Part shown: in pieces, positions 38,182-47,638 of the stretch | How the letters are laid out: each line of letters opens with the position of its first letter | Position numbering within the stretch: position 1 is the stretch's first letter | DNA from: Acinetobacter rudis | GTDB taxonomy: Bacteria; Pseudomonadota; Gammaproteobacteria; Pseudomonadales; Moraxellaceae | Direction: 5' to 3' | Assembly: GCF_031157835.1 (NCBI RefSeq) | Contig: NZ_JAVIDR010000001.1 | Coordinates: 124,001-188,000 of the forward strand | Length of the DNA: 64,000 nt | Notes under the pieces: model-generated | Database searches by the model: none | Told to the model about the DNA's origin: nothing | The model's input: the letters and a program-made list of their open reading frames with translations, nothing else | Program-made: the position numbers and the translations under genes

Positions 38182-38394
38182 ATGAAAGAAAATTTTTCAC
38201 ATAGATATATTCATAATCTAAAATCTCAATCAGCTACTGGAAAAATTGTGAACATTACTATTTTTTTAGAATATAGGCCAGATGAAGCAGCATTAAAAGT
38301 AAAAAACATCTATGACCTCTTATCAAATCCTTTGTTCATATCTCACAGTCTATATAACATGATCAGCTTGAATTATCGGAAGATGATAAGCTGA
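38182..38394 (+). CDS. Doubtful small ORF in a 400-base gap
   Basis: 70 codons, starting MKENFSHRYIHNLKSQS and ending NYRKMIS. No ribosome binding site, no recognised family. It is the only open frame of note between the protease-like gene and the LysR gene; the rest of that gap (38082-38485) shows nothing else. Confidence 0.2.
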   Translation: MKENFSHRYIHNLKSQSATGKIVNITIFLEYRPDEAALKVKNIYDLLSNPLFISHSLYNMISLNYRKMIS

Positions 38395-38485
38395 TTATCA
38401 ATTCTATTAAATTTATAAAATATCTAATTCATTGGTTATCTAAAAATTATCTAATAAATTTTGTTAAGAACCTATAATATAAACA

Positions 38486-39409
38486 TTAACTATTTTTTAA
38501 ATTTTCAATCTCTGACTTTATCCAATTACGGAATGCCACAATTTTAGGAAATTCAAAGGACTCCTCACGATATACAAGATAATAAGCTAAATCTGATTGA
38601 CGTTGTATGTTTGGATAAACACGGACCAAACGACCTGCTTTAAGATCATCATGAGCTATAGCACTACGAGCCAATGCAACACCATGTCCATCCATTGCTA
38701 ATTGAAGCACAGCTGCAGAATTATTAATCTTAAATCCCGCCTCATTATTAGATTGGATACTATTTTCGTGTAACCATTTTTGCCAACTTGTAAAGCCTGA
38801 TTGGCTATTCAAAGCTTGGCAATGGATCAAAGGTAACTCTGTAACTTTCCGAAGATCTGATAGTTTGTCCTGATATTGATGATAAAAACTTGGAGAACAT
38901 ACTGGATAAATTTCTTCCTCCATTAGTTTTTCAGCAACTAAACCTTCCCAGCTTCCAGCACCATATCGAACGGCAATATCTATTCCCCGAATGTTGAAAT
39001 CGATTGGCTTCAAATCGGTATCAAAAGAAATTTCAATTTCAGGATTTGCACGTTGAAAATTATCAATTTTGGGTAATAACCATTTGGTTGCGAATGTCGG
39101 ACTAATAGCAACTGTTAACTTTTTATCCATACTGGACAATTTAACTTTCTTTATTCCTAGCTTTATAAAGTCAAAACCTGTCTGAATATCAGGAAGTAAT
39201 ACTTTACCAGACTCAGTTAATTTTAATCTTTGCTTCCCACTAGAATATCTATAAAACAGTGTGACACCCATCAAATCTTCAAGTGTTCTTACCAACTGAC
39301 CTACTGCCGCAGAAGTTACATTCAACTCTTTCGCTGCACCTGAAAAACTTTGATGTCTAGCTGTTGCTTCAAAAGCTCTCAACGCATTTAGATGTTTAGG
39401 TAAATCCAT
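38486..39409 (-). CDS. LysR-family regulator (GcvA-like), copy 1
   Basis: 307 aa. The N-terminal helix-turn-helix is in FSGAAKELNVTSAAVGQLVR; the effector domain begins LTVAISPTFATKWLLPKI and includes GIDIAVRYGAGSWEGL, typical of the GcvA subgroup. It is divergent from an MFS gene 102 bases away that it likely controls. It is clearly paralogous to the LysR at 42570 over its whole length. The effector is unknown. Confidence 0.85.
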   Translation of the reverse strand: MDLPKHLNALRAFEATARHQSFSGAAKELNVTSAAVGQLVRTLEDLMGVTLFYRYSSGKQRLKLTESGKVLLPDIQTGFDFIKLGIKKVKLSSMDKKLTVAISPTFATKWLLPKIDNFQRANPEIEISFDTDLKPIDFNIRGIDIAVRYGAGSWEGLVAEKLMEEEIYPVCSPSFYHQYQDKLSDLRKVTELPLIHCQALNSQSGFTSWQKWLHENSIQSNNEAGFKINNSAAVLQLAMDGHGVALARSAIAHDDLKAGRLVRVYPNIQRQSDLAYYLVYREESFEFPKIVAFRNWIKSEIENLKNS

Positions 39410-39511
39410 TTCATTAAAGAATTTCTTTAGATTAGAGAAACTTTATATCATTTGATCGAATAAAAAGATATGTGAAAAATATCTTGTGTTCTAAATGTGA
39501 CTCAGGAAAGT

Positions 39512-40693
39512 ATGAAATCACGAATTAAACTAAGCTTATTCCTTTGTCTTAGTATGTGCCTAGGTATTGGCATCTTGCGCTTTTCATACACTGCACTCTT
39601 ACCTTATACCCGCGATGCATTCGGCTGGTCTAAAGAATTTGCAAGCATATTGAGTAGCGCCAATCTATTGGGTTATCTAATTGGTGCATATAGCGCAATG
39701 CGTTTACCCCAAACAAAAATAATGTCTTTTTTTATCCAAATTGCAGCAAGTCTTGGAATGATTAGTCTTCTTTGTTGTGCCTTTGATGGGTTTCCTTCAA
39801 CTTGGTATATTTTTTGGCGTGTTGTTTCAGGTGTTAGTGGGGGGTTAATTATGATCCTTGCTCCAAGTATTATTGCTTTATGTGTCGATCCAAAAGATCG
39901 CCTAAAAATTAATTTTATAGGATTCAGTGGCATTGGATTAGGAGTTTTAATTTCTACTTGTTTCTTATCTTACTTAGATCAAATATCAATTCAAACTGCT
40001 TGGTTAATCTTATGCATTACAGCATTTTTTATTTGTATTTATATCGCCTATGCATTGCAAGATTTCAAAAAAAAACTACCTAGTTCTTTAGCAAGTTATT
40101 CAGCAACATCTAAAGTAAACATATTATTCTATAGCCTACTTATTGCTTATAGTTCTAGTGCCTTTGCTTATATACCGCATTCCCTTTTTTGGATTGATTA
40201 TCTAAGCCACGATTTAAAACTGCCTTTAGCATTTGTTAATTTTAATTGGATTTTATACGGAGTAGGAAGTGCATTAGGTGCTTTTGTCGGTTACTTATCT
40301 TCTAAGAAAATAGGAAATTTCAATGCTCTTAAAGTACTCTATTCAATATATATCTCAGCAATCATGATAGCAACTCTAAGCTTTAATCAACTATTTATAT
40401 TTGTTTCTTCATTTCTAACTGGCTTACTTAACCCTGCCGTAGTTTTTTTAACTTCTTATACGATCTTACAGCTTTACGGTATTTCATACAAAAAATTATG
40501 GAGCATTGCAACTATAAGTTTTGCTTCAATTCAACTTATCGGCGGACTTAGTTTCAGTTACTTACAAAAGATCGGTCTGAGCTACCATCAACAATTTATA
40601 ATTGGTTCATTTGTTTTATTGATTGGTACGCTTCAACTTTTCATATTCTTAAAATCTGAGAATTCTGATTCTACGCTAGGTGTTATAGAGTAA
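39512..40693 (+). CDS. MFS transporter, YbfB/YjiJ family
   Basis: 393 aa from the ATG at 39512 (AGGAAAGT upstream); a GTG at 39497 is an alternative. About twelve hydrophobic segments; the beginning CLGIGILRFSYTALLPYTRD matches the YbfB/YjiJ group (MFS_4). Substrate unknown. It is divergent from LysR copy 1 and followed after 27 bases by a thioesterase-like gene, so the two probably form an operon under LysR control. Confidence 0.82.
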   Translation: MKSRIKLSLFLCLSMCLGIGILRFSYTALLPYTRDAFGWSKEFASILSSANLLGYLIGAYSAMRLPQTKIMSFFIQIAASLGMISLLCCAFDGFPSTWYIFWRVVSGVSGGLIMILAPSIIALCVDPKDRLKINFIGFSGIGLGVLISTCFLSYLDQISIQTAWLILCITAFFICIYIAYALQDFKKKLPSSLASYSATSKVNILFYSLLIAYSSSAFAYIPHSLFWIDYLSHDLKLPLAFVNFNWILYGVGSALGAFVGYLSSKKIGNFNALKVLYSIYISAIMIATLSFNQLFIFVSSFLTGLLNPAVVFLTSYTILQLYGISYKKLWSIATISFASIQLIGGLSFSYLQKIGLSYHQQFIIGSFVLLIGTLQLFIFLKSENSDSTLGVIE

Positions 40694-40720
40694 CTATTTT
40701 CAAATCAAGGAAAAATATAT

Positions 40721-41188
40721 ATGACAAAAATTGCTTTTCAAGATCTATATGGTGAAGATTTCAGTCATTGTTTTGGTTGTGGTCGAAACAATGAATACGG
40801 TCATCACTTAAAGAGTTATTGGAATAATAATATGACCGAAACACTCGCCAATATAAAGCCATCAAATATTTATACAGGCGGAGTTCCAGATCATTTGTAT
40901 GGTGGAATGATCGCGTCATTATTAGATTGCCATGGAGCTGCATCTGCAGCTGCATTTAAAAGTAAATCATTAAATATGCCATTTGATGGATCAGCAAATT
41001 TAGCAAGATGTGTGACAGGTTCTTTATTAGTTAATTTCATAAAACCTACTCCAATTGATTGCGAAATATTAATAAAGGGTGAATTAATCTTAATTGAGGG
41101 ACGTAAAATTAGAGTCAATCTTAATTTATTTGCAAATAGTGAAATTTGTGCTAAAGGAGAAATATTAGCTATAGAATTAAAAAGATAA
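40721..41188 (+). CDS. PaaI/hotdog-fold thioesterase-like protein
   Basis: 155 aa. Hotdog pattern: HCFGCGRNNEYGHHL near the N-terminus, then YGGMIASLLDCHGAASAAA in the central helix with the Asp expected of PaaI-type thioesterases, then VNFIKPTPIDCEILIKGEL. Such enzymes hydrolyse acyl-CoA thioesters. AAGGA precedes the ATG. Co-oriented with the MFS gene upstream. Substrate unknown. Confidence 0.75.
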   Translation: MTKIAFQDLYGEDFSHCFGCGRNNEYGHHLKSYWNNNMTETLANIKPSNIYTGGVPDHLYGGMIASLLDCHGAASAAAFKSKSLNMPFDGSANLARCVTGSLLVNFIKPTPIDCEILIKGELILIEGRKIRVNLNLFANSEICAKGEILAIELKR

Positions 41189-41302
41189 TATCTTACACTT
41201 CACGATTTTAGCGAAAATAGTGAACACATAAACTTTTGAGATGTAAAATTGATAAAACATTTCAATCCTTAGTTTAAATAACTAGCAATATATTACACAC
41301 TG

Positions 41303-41541
41303 CCGAATTCACATGAGCCCTTAATTGCAATCGCCCAAAAATTGGGCGAGGGCTATTCAACATTAGATAAATGGATTCGTGTGACTGACCCAAAAGGCTC
41401 TAGCAAACGTCAACTCTCGCCACAACTATCATTTATTATCTAGATCTAGAGGAAGAGAACAAACAATTCAGGAAATCCAATGACATTTTAAAAAGTGCAT
41501 GTGTACTTTCTGAAAGATCAAGCCAAGAAAGTACACAATAA
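41303..41541 (+). pseudogene. IS3-family transposase OrfA remnant
   Basis: Reading across two frameshifts or stops gives EPLIAIAQKLGEGYSTLDKW, IRVTDPKGSSKRQLSP, then LDLEEENKQFRKSNDILKSA. That is the helix-turn-helix and leucine-zipper end of IS3-family OrfA. There is no OrfB and no terminal repeats. The frame breaks occur near 41314 and 41440. A dead insertion sequence scar. Confidence 0.75.
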
Positions 41542-41615
41542 TTCAACATCTGTATGCTAGGGACTCTCTTTATCTTCTGCTTTTAAATATAATTTTCATA
41601 ATAAGTATCATCTAG

Positions 41616-41730
41616 CTATTCAAAAATCTCTTTCAAATCTTTCGGTACACCAGAAGCCATTTCCAGTTGTCCTTTACTATTTTTCCAGATCATTGCAGGT
41701 GTGGCATAAAATCCATACTTAGCCCCTGTA
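41616..41730 (-). pseudogene. 3' fragment of a DsbG-like thiol:disulfide interchange gene
   Basis: On the minus strand the frame ending at 41616 encodes [20 protein letters not shown] and then MASGVPKDLKEIFE before TAG. The ATP (cis-Pro) loop and the GVPKDL end are typical of the last 40 residues of DsbG/DsbC. The rest of the gene, with its active-site Cys pair, is missing. It breaks off at about 41730, exactly where the psd fragment begins. Confidence 0.65.
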
Positions 41731-42297
41731 GATGGAACCATTTCTCAAATTGGGGCAATAAACGAAAGCAACATTATTCAGGCCAAAGATCATATCTTCT
41801 CTGTAGAAAGCTTAATTGGTAATCTAGAAAGAGCTAAACCATTTAAAAATGGGAATTTTACTACATTATATTTAGCCCCTAGTGATTATCATCGTGTCCA
41901 CATGCCATTCTCGGGTATTTTAACTGAAACTATTTATATTCCTGGCGAGTTATTTTCAGTTAATCCTTTAACTGCTGAAAATGTTCCTAAATTATTTGCA
42001 CGTAATGAGCGAATGGTTTGTTTATTTGATACTGAATTAGGACGTATGGCTATAGTATTAGTAGGCGCAATGATAGTAGCAGGCATTGAAACAGTTGTGA
42101 CAGGAAAAATTAAACCGACCGGACAATTAGAGTTTCAAAAACATCACGTCAAACTCGAAAAAGGCGATGAATTAGGACGTTTTTATTTAGGTTCTACCGT
42201 CATACTACTTTTTGAAAAAGATAAATTAGCTTGGGAAAAGTATTTTAATTCAGGTGATACCATTGTAGTAGGTAAAAAAATAGGATGTTGCACTTGA
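41722..42297 (+). pseudogene. psd: 5'-truncated phosphatidylserine decarboxylase
   Basis: The open frame encodes [11 protein letters not shown], then [15 protein letters not shown] with the conserved His, [20 protein letters not shown], and the self-cleavage site [10 protein letters not shown] near the C-terminus. The family is about 280 aa; here 191 aa remain. The first 80 or so residues, including the membrane-association part, are absent and there is no proper start. A separate intact psd is expected elsewhere because the enzyme makes phosphatidylethanolamine. The N-terminal break coincides with the dsbG fragment. Confidence 0.8.
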
Positions 42298-42569
42298 GTA
42301 GATATCCTATAATTTTCAAATACAATGATCCCCATGTTACCAACAAATGGTTCATCGTATCTAATTACATTAACTTGTGTTACATGCTTATTAATGAAAA
42401 TTTTCAACTACACCATCTGTATGTAAAAATCAACGTATTCAATATCATACATTTTTAGTTAGGATAGTCATAAATGTAAAAAACTCAATGAGTTGGCACT
42501 TTTTTATAGATTACATTTAATCATGAATGAGTCTGATTAATTTTTTTAAATGACCTTTCTAAGGTAAAT
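42298..42569. other. Noncoding gap after the psd fragment
   Basis: 272 AT-rich bases with no convincing gene, hairpin or repeat; likely part of the same decayed segment. Confidence 0.4.
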
Positions 42570-43487
42570 TCAATCTATTAAGCTTTTAGCTTCAATTATT
42601 AACCACTTTTTAAACTCTAAAATTTTCGACATATTTAAACACTCTGGACGATATACAATATAATAAGCCAATGGGGACTTATACTCTACATGCTCAAATA
42701 GATGAATTAACCGCCCCGCCTTAATATCCTCTTTAGCCATTACACTCCTAGCTAAAGCTATACCTTGACCGTCTAAAGCAGCTTGTAAAACAGATGCTGA
42801 ATTATTGATTTGCAATCCACTTTTAATCCCTGAGTTTTCCAACCCAACATACTCCAACCATTTCGTCCAAGTTGGAAACGATTTATGAGCTTCCATAGTT
42901 AGGTCATGAATCAATGTTGCCTGTAAAATAGTGTTGATTGATAAATCAGACTTGTTTGCTAAAAAATTCGGTGAACATACGGGAAAAATATCTTCCTCCA
43001 TTAATTTAATTGCCTCTAAACCTTCCCAGTGACCTTCACCATATCGCACCCCGATATCTATACCATTTTCAATAAAATCAATTGGCCTCAAATTAGTATC
43101 TAAACGAACTGCGATTTCAGGGAAAAGTGATTGAAATTTATCTATTTTAGGTAATAACCATTTTGCAGCAAAGGCGGGACTAACAGTTACCGTCAAAATA
43201 TTTGTTGTATTACCTCTTTTTAATTTTTCTAGCCCAACGCTTAACTTATCAAATCCAACACGAATTTCTGGTAATACAGACTCAGCTAATGCTGTTGGAA
43301 CAAGTCGAGTTTTTCCACCTGATTGTCGATGAAATAATATTATTCCTAAGTGATCTTCTAAGCCTCTAACTAATTGCCCTACCGCTGCTGGTGTGACATT
43401 CAACTCTCGAGCCGCCGCAGAAAAACTTTTATTACGCGCACTTGCCTCAAATGCTTTTAAAGCATTCAAATAAATAGGTGTTTCCAT
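42570..43487 (-). CDS. LysR-family regulator (GcvA-like), copy 2
   Basis: 305 aa from the ATG at 43487, which aligns with the start of copy 1; a GTG at 43517 is an alternative. Helix-turn-helix FSAAARELNVTPAAVGQLVR; effector domain LTVTVSPAFAAKWLLPKIDK and NGIDIGVRYGEGHWEGLE. It is divergent from the gene series beginning at 43621 and is the natural candidate regulator of it. High similarity to copy 1 at 38486 suggests duplication. Confidence 0.85.
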   Translation of the reverse strand: METPIYLNALKAFEASARNKSFSAAARELNVTPAAVGQLVRGLEDHLGIILFHRQSGGKTRLVPTALAESVLPEIRVGFDKLSVGLEKLKRGNTTNILTVTVSPAFAAKWLLPKIDKFQSLFPEIAVRLDTNLRPIDFIENGIDIGVRYGEGHWEGLEAIKLMEEDIFPVCSPNFLANKSDLSINTILQATLIHDLTMEAHKSFPTWTKWLEYVGLENSGIKSGLQINNSASVLQAALDGQGIALARSVMAKEDIKAGRLIHLFEHVEYKSPLAYYIVYRPECLNMSKILEFKKWLIIEAKSLID

Positions 43488-43620
43488 TCTATAGATAGTT
43501 TTTCTTTCAATAATCACAAGATTATCTCATTTGTCTTTAAAGTCAACAACTCAATAAAATATGCTTAAAAGTAAAAAACTATATCTTTACTTTTTCTATT
43601 CATCTGATGGAGAAAATCTC

Positions 43621-43902
43621 ATGGTATATCTACAAATCACAATGACCATCCCTTTAGATAATCGTCCTGCAGCAGCAGAGATTTATCAAAAGTATAAACT
43701 TCCTTTTCTCAATACTGTTGAAGGTGCCTTATCAAAAGAACTGTTAATACGTGAAAAGGATGTTCAAGTTTTACATGGTTTTGAAACCTTGAGTAATGCG
43801 GAAAGTTATCTCCAAAGTGAACTATTTAATAACGATGTTGTATGTGAATTAAAACCCTTGTTTGCAGCTGATCCAGATATTCGTATATACCAGTCTGTTT
43901 AG
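43621..43902 (+). CDS. Small ABM-like (dimeric alpha/beta barrel) protein
   Basis: 93 aa from the ATG at 43621 with GGAG eight bases upstream. The pattern YLQITMTIPLDNRPAAAEIY followed by a helix and VQVLHGFETLSNAESYLQSE suggests an antibiotic-biosynthesis-monooxygenase-like ferredoxin fold. Catalytic activity unknown. It is the first gene right of LysR copy 2, separated from the next genes by a perfect hairpin. Confidence 0.6.
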   Translation: MVYLQITMTIPLDNRPAAAEIYQKYKLPFLNTVEGALSKELLIREKDVQVLHGFETLSNAESYLQSELFNNDVVCELKPLFAADPDIRIYQSV

Positions 43903-43915
43903 ATTTTTCATCTTT

Positions 43916-43947
43916 AGACTTTTGACAACTTAAGATGTCAAAAGTCT
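43916..43947. terminator. Perfect 12-bp hairpin
   Basis: AGACTTTTGACA (43916-43927) and TGTCAAAAGTCT (43936-43947) with an 8-base loop, 13 bases after the stop at 43902. No T run follows, so it may be a weak terminator, an mRNA-stabilising stem or an operator. Confidence 0.5.
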
Positions 43948-43996
43948 ATGATTATCAGACAAACGCAGATTAAATAAATTTGAGAAATTACTATCT

Positions 43997-44248
43997 ATGA
44001 ACAATATCTTGAATGATTGGAAATTGCCATCGAGAGCATTAATTTTTCTTGTTCCTTTGTTCCTAACATTCATCATGAGTGGTGTTATTTCTTTTGTGAG
44101 CACATTGCAAAGCCTTAGTCTTATCCATTGGGAGCTGAGCCATTGGATTAAATCTTGGTTTTACTCTTGGGTAATTGCTTTCCCTACAGCTTTTTTTGTA
44201 CTCCCTCTAGCAAAGAGATTTGCAATGCTTTTTATCAAAACATCTTAA
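43997..44248 (+). CDS. DUF2798 membrane protein
   Basis: 83 aa, two transmembrane segments (ALIFLVPLFLTFIMSGVISF and SWVIAFPTAFFVLPLAKRF), the compact layout of DUF2798. Function unknown. It precedes a second small membrane protein gene by 30 bases and may act with it. Confidence 0.7.
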   Translation: MNNILNDWKLPSRALIFLVPLFLTFIMSGVISFVSTLQSLSLIHWELSHWIKSWFYSWVIAFPTAFFVLPLAKRFAMLFIKTS

Positions 44249-44278
44249 ATCTATTAGAAAATTGCTCAGGTATTTAAT

Positions 44279-44779
44279 ATGTTAGTAAATATACATCTAT
44301 TCTTAAAAATCATACTTATTGGTATTGGTGCAACAATTATCTTAGATCTATGGGCATTATTTTTAAATAAATTTTTCCGAATACCCATTACAAATTGGGC
44401 TATGGTTGGTCGATGGCTAGGTCATATACCAAAAGGAGAATTGGTTCAAAAACAGCTTAACAAAGCTCCATCACTTGATTATGAGCTTGGGTTAGGTTGG
44501 TCGGCACATTATCTCATTGGTGTTAGCTATATATTAGTACTGATCGCATTTGAAGGGAAAGTATGGCTTTCGCAACCTACTGTTTTCCCGCCACTAGTTA
44601 TATCTTGGTTTTTATTAGTTGCTCCATTTTTCATTATGATGCCTTGTATGGGTGCCGGTGTTGCAGGAGCTAACACACCAAGTCCAATTAAAACAAGATT
44701 AATTAGCATCGCAGGACATACCGTTTTTGGACTGGGTATTTATGGCAGTGCAGTAATTTTAAATTTATTGATAAGTTGA
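44279..44779 (+). CDS. DUF2938 membrane protein
   Basis: 166 aa with four hydrophobic segments. The conserved-looking parts are NWAMVGRWLGHIPKGELV, LGLGWSAHYLIGVSYILV and MMPCMGAGVAGANTPSP, which fit DUF2938. Inner membrane; function unknown. Ten bases separate it from the cupin gene, so they should be co-transcribed. Confidence 0.72.
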   Translation: MLVNIHLFLKIILIGIGATIILDLWALFLNKFFRIPITNWAMVGRWLGHIPKGELVQKQLNKAPSLDYELGLGWSAHYLIGVSYILVLIAFEGKVWLSQPTVFPPLVISWFLLVAPFFIMMPCMGAGVAGANTPSPIKTRLISIAGHTVFGLGIYGSAVILNLLIS

Positions 44780-44788
44780 AAACATATT

Positions 44789-45466
44789 ATGCTAATTCGT
44801 GCAGATTTTTCAGAAATTGCTATTGTCAAACCTGAAGATTACCACTGGGTACGCTCTCCTCATGGTGAAGTAGAACGAGTGATGTTAGATCGTATTGGTA
44901 AAGAACAAGCTCGTGCAACTAGTTTAGTCAAATTCTCTCAAAACTCCAACTTTCCTGCACATCAACATCCACTTGGTGAAGAGATTCTTGTTCTATCTGG
45001 TGTATTTACAGAAAATGGTACACATCATTTCCCAAGCGGTTGGTACTTAAGAAACCCTCATAATTCCAATCATCAAGTTTCAAGTAAAGAAGGTTCTTTA
45101 ATTTTCGTTAAACTGATGCAAATGTCTATATATGAATCTAAAGAAGTAAGAATAAACACAAATGATTCTAAAAACTGGATTGTTACAGGTAATAAAAAAA
45201 TATGCCCGTTATATGAATCAGATTTCGAATATACCTATTTAGAAAAACTTAATCCTGACCAATTATTTATTAACAGGTCTGATCAAGGTATTGAAATATT
45301 CATTGTATCAGGTCAACTCCAAAAAGAGGATCAAGTTTATCCAACTGGTTCATGGATTCGTTTCCCACCAAAACAACACGCTGTACTTACAGTAAATAAA
45401 ACAAACACCACTTTATACGTAAAAACTCAACATTTGCTTCATGCTCAGAAAAATTGGAATGATTAA
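44789..45466 (+). CDS. Double-cupin ChrR-like protein
   Basis: 225 aa with two cupin repeats. The first holds FPAHQHPLGEEILVLSGVF with a His-x-His and Glu typical of metal-binding cupins (ChrR type); the second (GIEIFIVSGQL, YPTGSWIRFPPKQHAV) has lost some ligands. Probably a cytoplasmic sensor or dioxygenase-like enzyme; the activity is not established. Overlaps or abuts the following flavoprotein gene. Confidence 0.68.
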   Translation: MLIRADFSEIAIVKPEDYHWVRSPHGEVERVMLDRIGKEQARATSLVKFSQNSNFPAHQHPLGEEILVLSGVFTENGTHHFPSGWYLRNPHNSNHQVSSKEGSLIFVKLMQMSIYESKEVRINTNDSKNWIVTGNKKICPLYESDFEYTYLEKLNPDQLFINRSDQGIEIFIVSGQLQKEDQVYPTGSWIRFPPKQHAVLTVNKTNTTLYVKTQHLLHAQKNWND

Positions 45467-45467
45467 A

Positions 45468-46559
45468 ATGCTTAAAACCTCAATTCTAATCATTGGTGGT
45501 GGTCTAAGTGGTTTATATGCTGCTTATCTATTAGAACAAGCTGGATTTAAAGATTATCTACTTATTGAAGCAAAAGACCACCTTGGAGGTCGAATCTACT
45601 CAAAGGAACAAATTGATCTTGGTGCAACATGGATTTGGCCCGACCTTAACCCTGAATTAATGAAATTGATACATCAATTATCCCTCCCCTATTTCTATCA
45701 ACATACTTCTGGTGAACTTGTATTTGAGAAACAACGTGATCAGCCTGCTGTACGTATTTCTGGTGCCTCATGGGAAACATCTTCTATTCGGCTTGAAGGA
45801 GGTATGCAAAGTTTAATTCTAGCTTTAACAGAACGTATTTCAGTTGATCGTATTTTACTTGGGCATCAAGTCACTGAAATGACTTATTTAGAAGATCAAT
45901 CTTTGGGGTTGAAAACTCAACATTCTCTTGGATCAACAACACAATTTTGTTGTGATCAAATTCTATTAGCAGCTCCGCCACGGCTATCTGCTAATGAATT
46001 TGTATTTGATCCTCCTTTACCAAACACAACGCTAAAACATTGGATGAATACGCCTACATGGATGGCTCCTCATGCCAAATATGTAGCAATTTATCCTGAG
46101 GCATTCTGGAAGCAGATAGGTCTTTCAGGCCAAGCTCGAAGCTATGCTGGTCCATTAGGTGAAATTCATGATGCCTCGACATCCCAACAACATGCTGCCC
46201 TTTTCGGATTCTTCAGTATTCCTTACACCATACGTAAAGAAATGGAACCAACAACGTTAATGGCTCATTGTCGGGCACAATTGGTCCGCCTATTTGGATC
46301 TTTAGCCGCGATTCCTCAATCAGAATATCTTAAAGATTGGGCTGAAGATGAATGCATTGCCATAGAGTCAGATTGGAAAGTTCCTACCCTATTTCATGGC
46401 ATTGCACCTGAAAATACTCCTAACCAATCTATTTGGCAGAATCGTATTATCGGTATATCAAGTGAATGGTCAAAAAAATATTCGGGATACCTAGCAGGTG
46501 CTGTAGGTGCAGCAGAAATGGGAGTTAAACAAATTTTAAACTCTAATGATCATCAATAA
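45468..46559 (+). CDS. FAD-dependent amine-oxidase-like protein, copy 1
   Basis: 363 aa from the ATG at 45468, one base after the cupin stop; ATGs at 45459 and 45441 are alternatives. The N-terminal FAD motif IIGGGLSGLYAAYLLEQAG and LIEAKDHLGGRIYS, then DLGATWIWPDLNPEL, are those of the flavin monoamine oxidase family. The end GYLAGAVGAAEMG closes the FAD site. It is shorter than monoamine oxidases (450-500 aa). The amine or other substrate is unknown. Paralogous to the gene at 47639. Confidence 0.77.
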   Translation: MLKTSILIIGGGLSGLYAAYLLEQAGFKDYLLIEAKDHLGGRIYSKEQIDLGATWIWPDLNPELMKLIHQLSLPYFYQHTSGELVFEKQRDQPAVRISGASWETSSIRLEGGMQSLILALTERISVDRILLGHQVTEMTYLEDQSLGLKTQHSLGSTTQFCCDQILLAAPPRLSANEFVFDPPLPNTTLKHWMNTPTWMAPHAKYVAIYPEAFWKQIGLSGQARSYAGPLGEIHDASTSQQHAALFGFFSIPYTIRKEMEPTTLMAHCRAQLVRLFGSLAAIPQSEYLKDWAEDECIAIESDWKVPTLFHGIAPENTPNQSIWQNRIIGISSEWSKKYSGYLAGAVGAAEMGVKQILNSNDHQ

Positions 46560-46576
46560 CTACGTGGGATCTAAGC

Positions 46577-47605
46577 ATGAAAAATTCATATCAAGCAATA
46601 CAAGCCAGTGCTTTAGGCAAATTAGAACTTGTTATGCGTACCGTACCCGCTCCAAATAAGGATGAAGTTTTAATCGCTGTCGAGGCATGTGGAATCTGTG
46701 GAGCCGATGCTATGACCATTGAGAATCCAAATCCTGATAGCTTCCCTCGTATTCCTGGCCATGAAGTGGTTGGACGCATTGTTGCGATTGGAGACCCAAA
46801 TTCTAACTATTGGAAAATTGGACAACGTGTTGGAGTTGGTCGTCTAGGTGGGCATTGCAACCAGTGTGATGAATGTCGTCAAGGATTATTCAATTTATGC
46901 AGTCATCAGCCTGTTATGGGAAGTACCCATGATGGTGGCTATGCTGAAATGATGATTGCAAAAGAAACTGGACTAATTTCAATTCCTGATGAGCTGAGTT
47001 CGGTAGAAGCAGCCCCCTTACTTTGTGCAGGAATAGCAACTTTTAATGCTCTAAAGAAATCAGGTGCCCAAGCGGGAGATACGGTTGCAATTTTGGGTAT
47101 AGGGGGTTTAGGACATCTTGCAATTCAGTATGCACGACGAATGGGATTTAAAGTAGTCGCAATAGGTCGTGGAGAAGATATCAAAAGCCTAACAAAAAAA
47201 CTGGGTGCACACATTTATATCGACACAAATATTGAGAATGCTGTCGAACAACTGAAAATTTTAGGAAAAGCGCAAGTAATTTTGAGCACTATTACAAATG
47301 GAGAAATTTCATCTGCACTTTTTGCAGGATTACTACCTCAAGGAAAATTGATTGTGGTTGGTGTTGGTAAGGAACCTCTAGTAATTTCTTCTCCTTTACT
47401 TGTAGGCGGTGAACGAACGGTACAAGGAAGTATCACAGGCACACCTTATGAAGTTGAGAAAACTTTAAACTTTAGCCTTCTTACAGATGTTCGCGCAATG
47501 ATTGAAACATATCCACTTGAACACGCACATGAAGCTTATACAAAAGTTCGTACTGGTAAGGTCACATTCAGAGCTGTACTCACCACGACAAATTTCGCCG
47601 ATTAA
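46577..47605 (+). CDS. Zinc-dependent alcohol dehydrogenase
   Basis: 342 aa MDR enzyme. Catalytic zinc region ACGICGADAM and PGHEVVGR; the structural zinc loop has CNQCDECRQGLFNLC (four Cys); the NAD(P) fold has AILGIGGLGHLAIQYARRMG. It oxidises or reduces an alcohol/aldehyde; similar proteins favour aldehydes of medium chain or aromatic type. It sits between the two amine-oxidase-like genes and could process the aldehyde product. Confidence 0.85.
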   Translation: MKNSYQAIQASALGKLELVMRTVPAPNKDEVLIAVEACGICGADAMTIENPNPDSFPRIPGHEVVGRIVAIGDPNSNYWKIGQRVGVGRLGGHCNQCDECRQGLFNLCSHQPVMGSTHDGGYAEMMIAKETGLISIPDELSSVEAAPLLCAGIATFNALKKSGAQAGDTVAILGIGGLGHLAIQYARRMGFKVVAIGRGEDIKSLTKKLGAHIYIDTNIENAVEQLKILGKAQVILSTITNGEISSALFAGLLPQGKLIVVGVGKEPLVISSPLLVGGERTVQGSITGTPYEVEKTLNFSLLTDVRAMIETYPLEHAHEAYTKVRTGKVTFRAVLTTTNFAD

Positions 47606-47638
47606 TTTTACACACAGTTTGAAATTAGGATTCTTTTA

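Noticed and set aside
38182..38394. Short frame as an antitoxin or immunity gene for the protease-like protein
   Set aside because: No ribosome binding site, opposite strand, no known family; kept only as a doubtful ORF.
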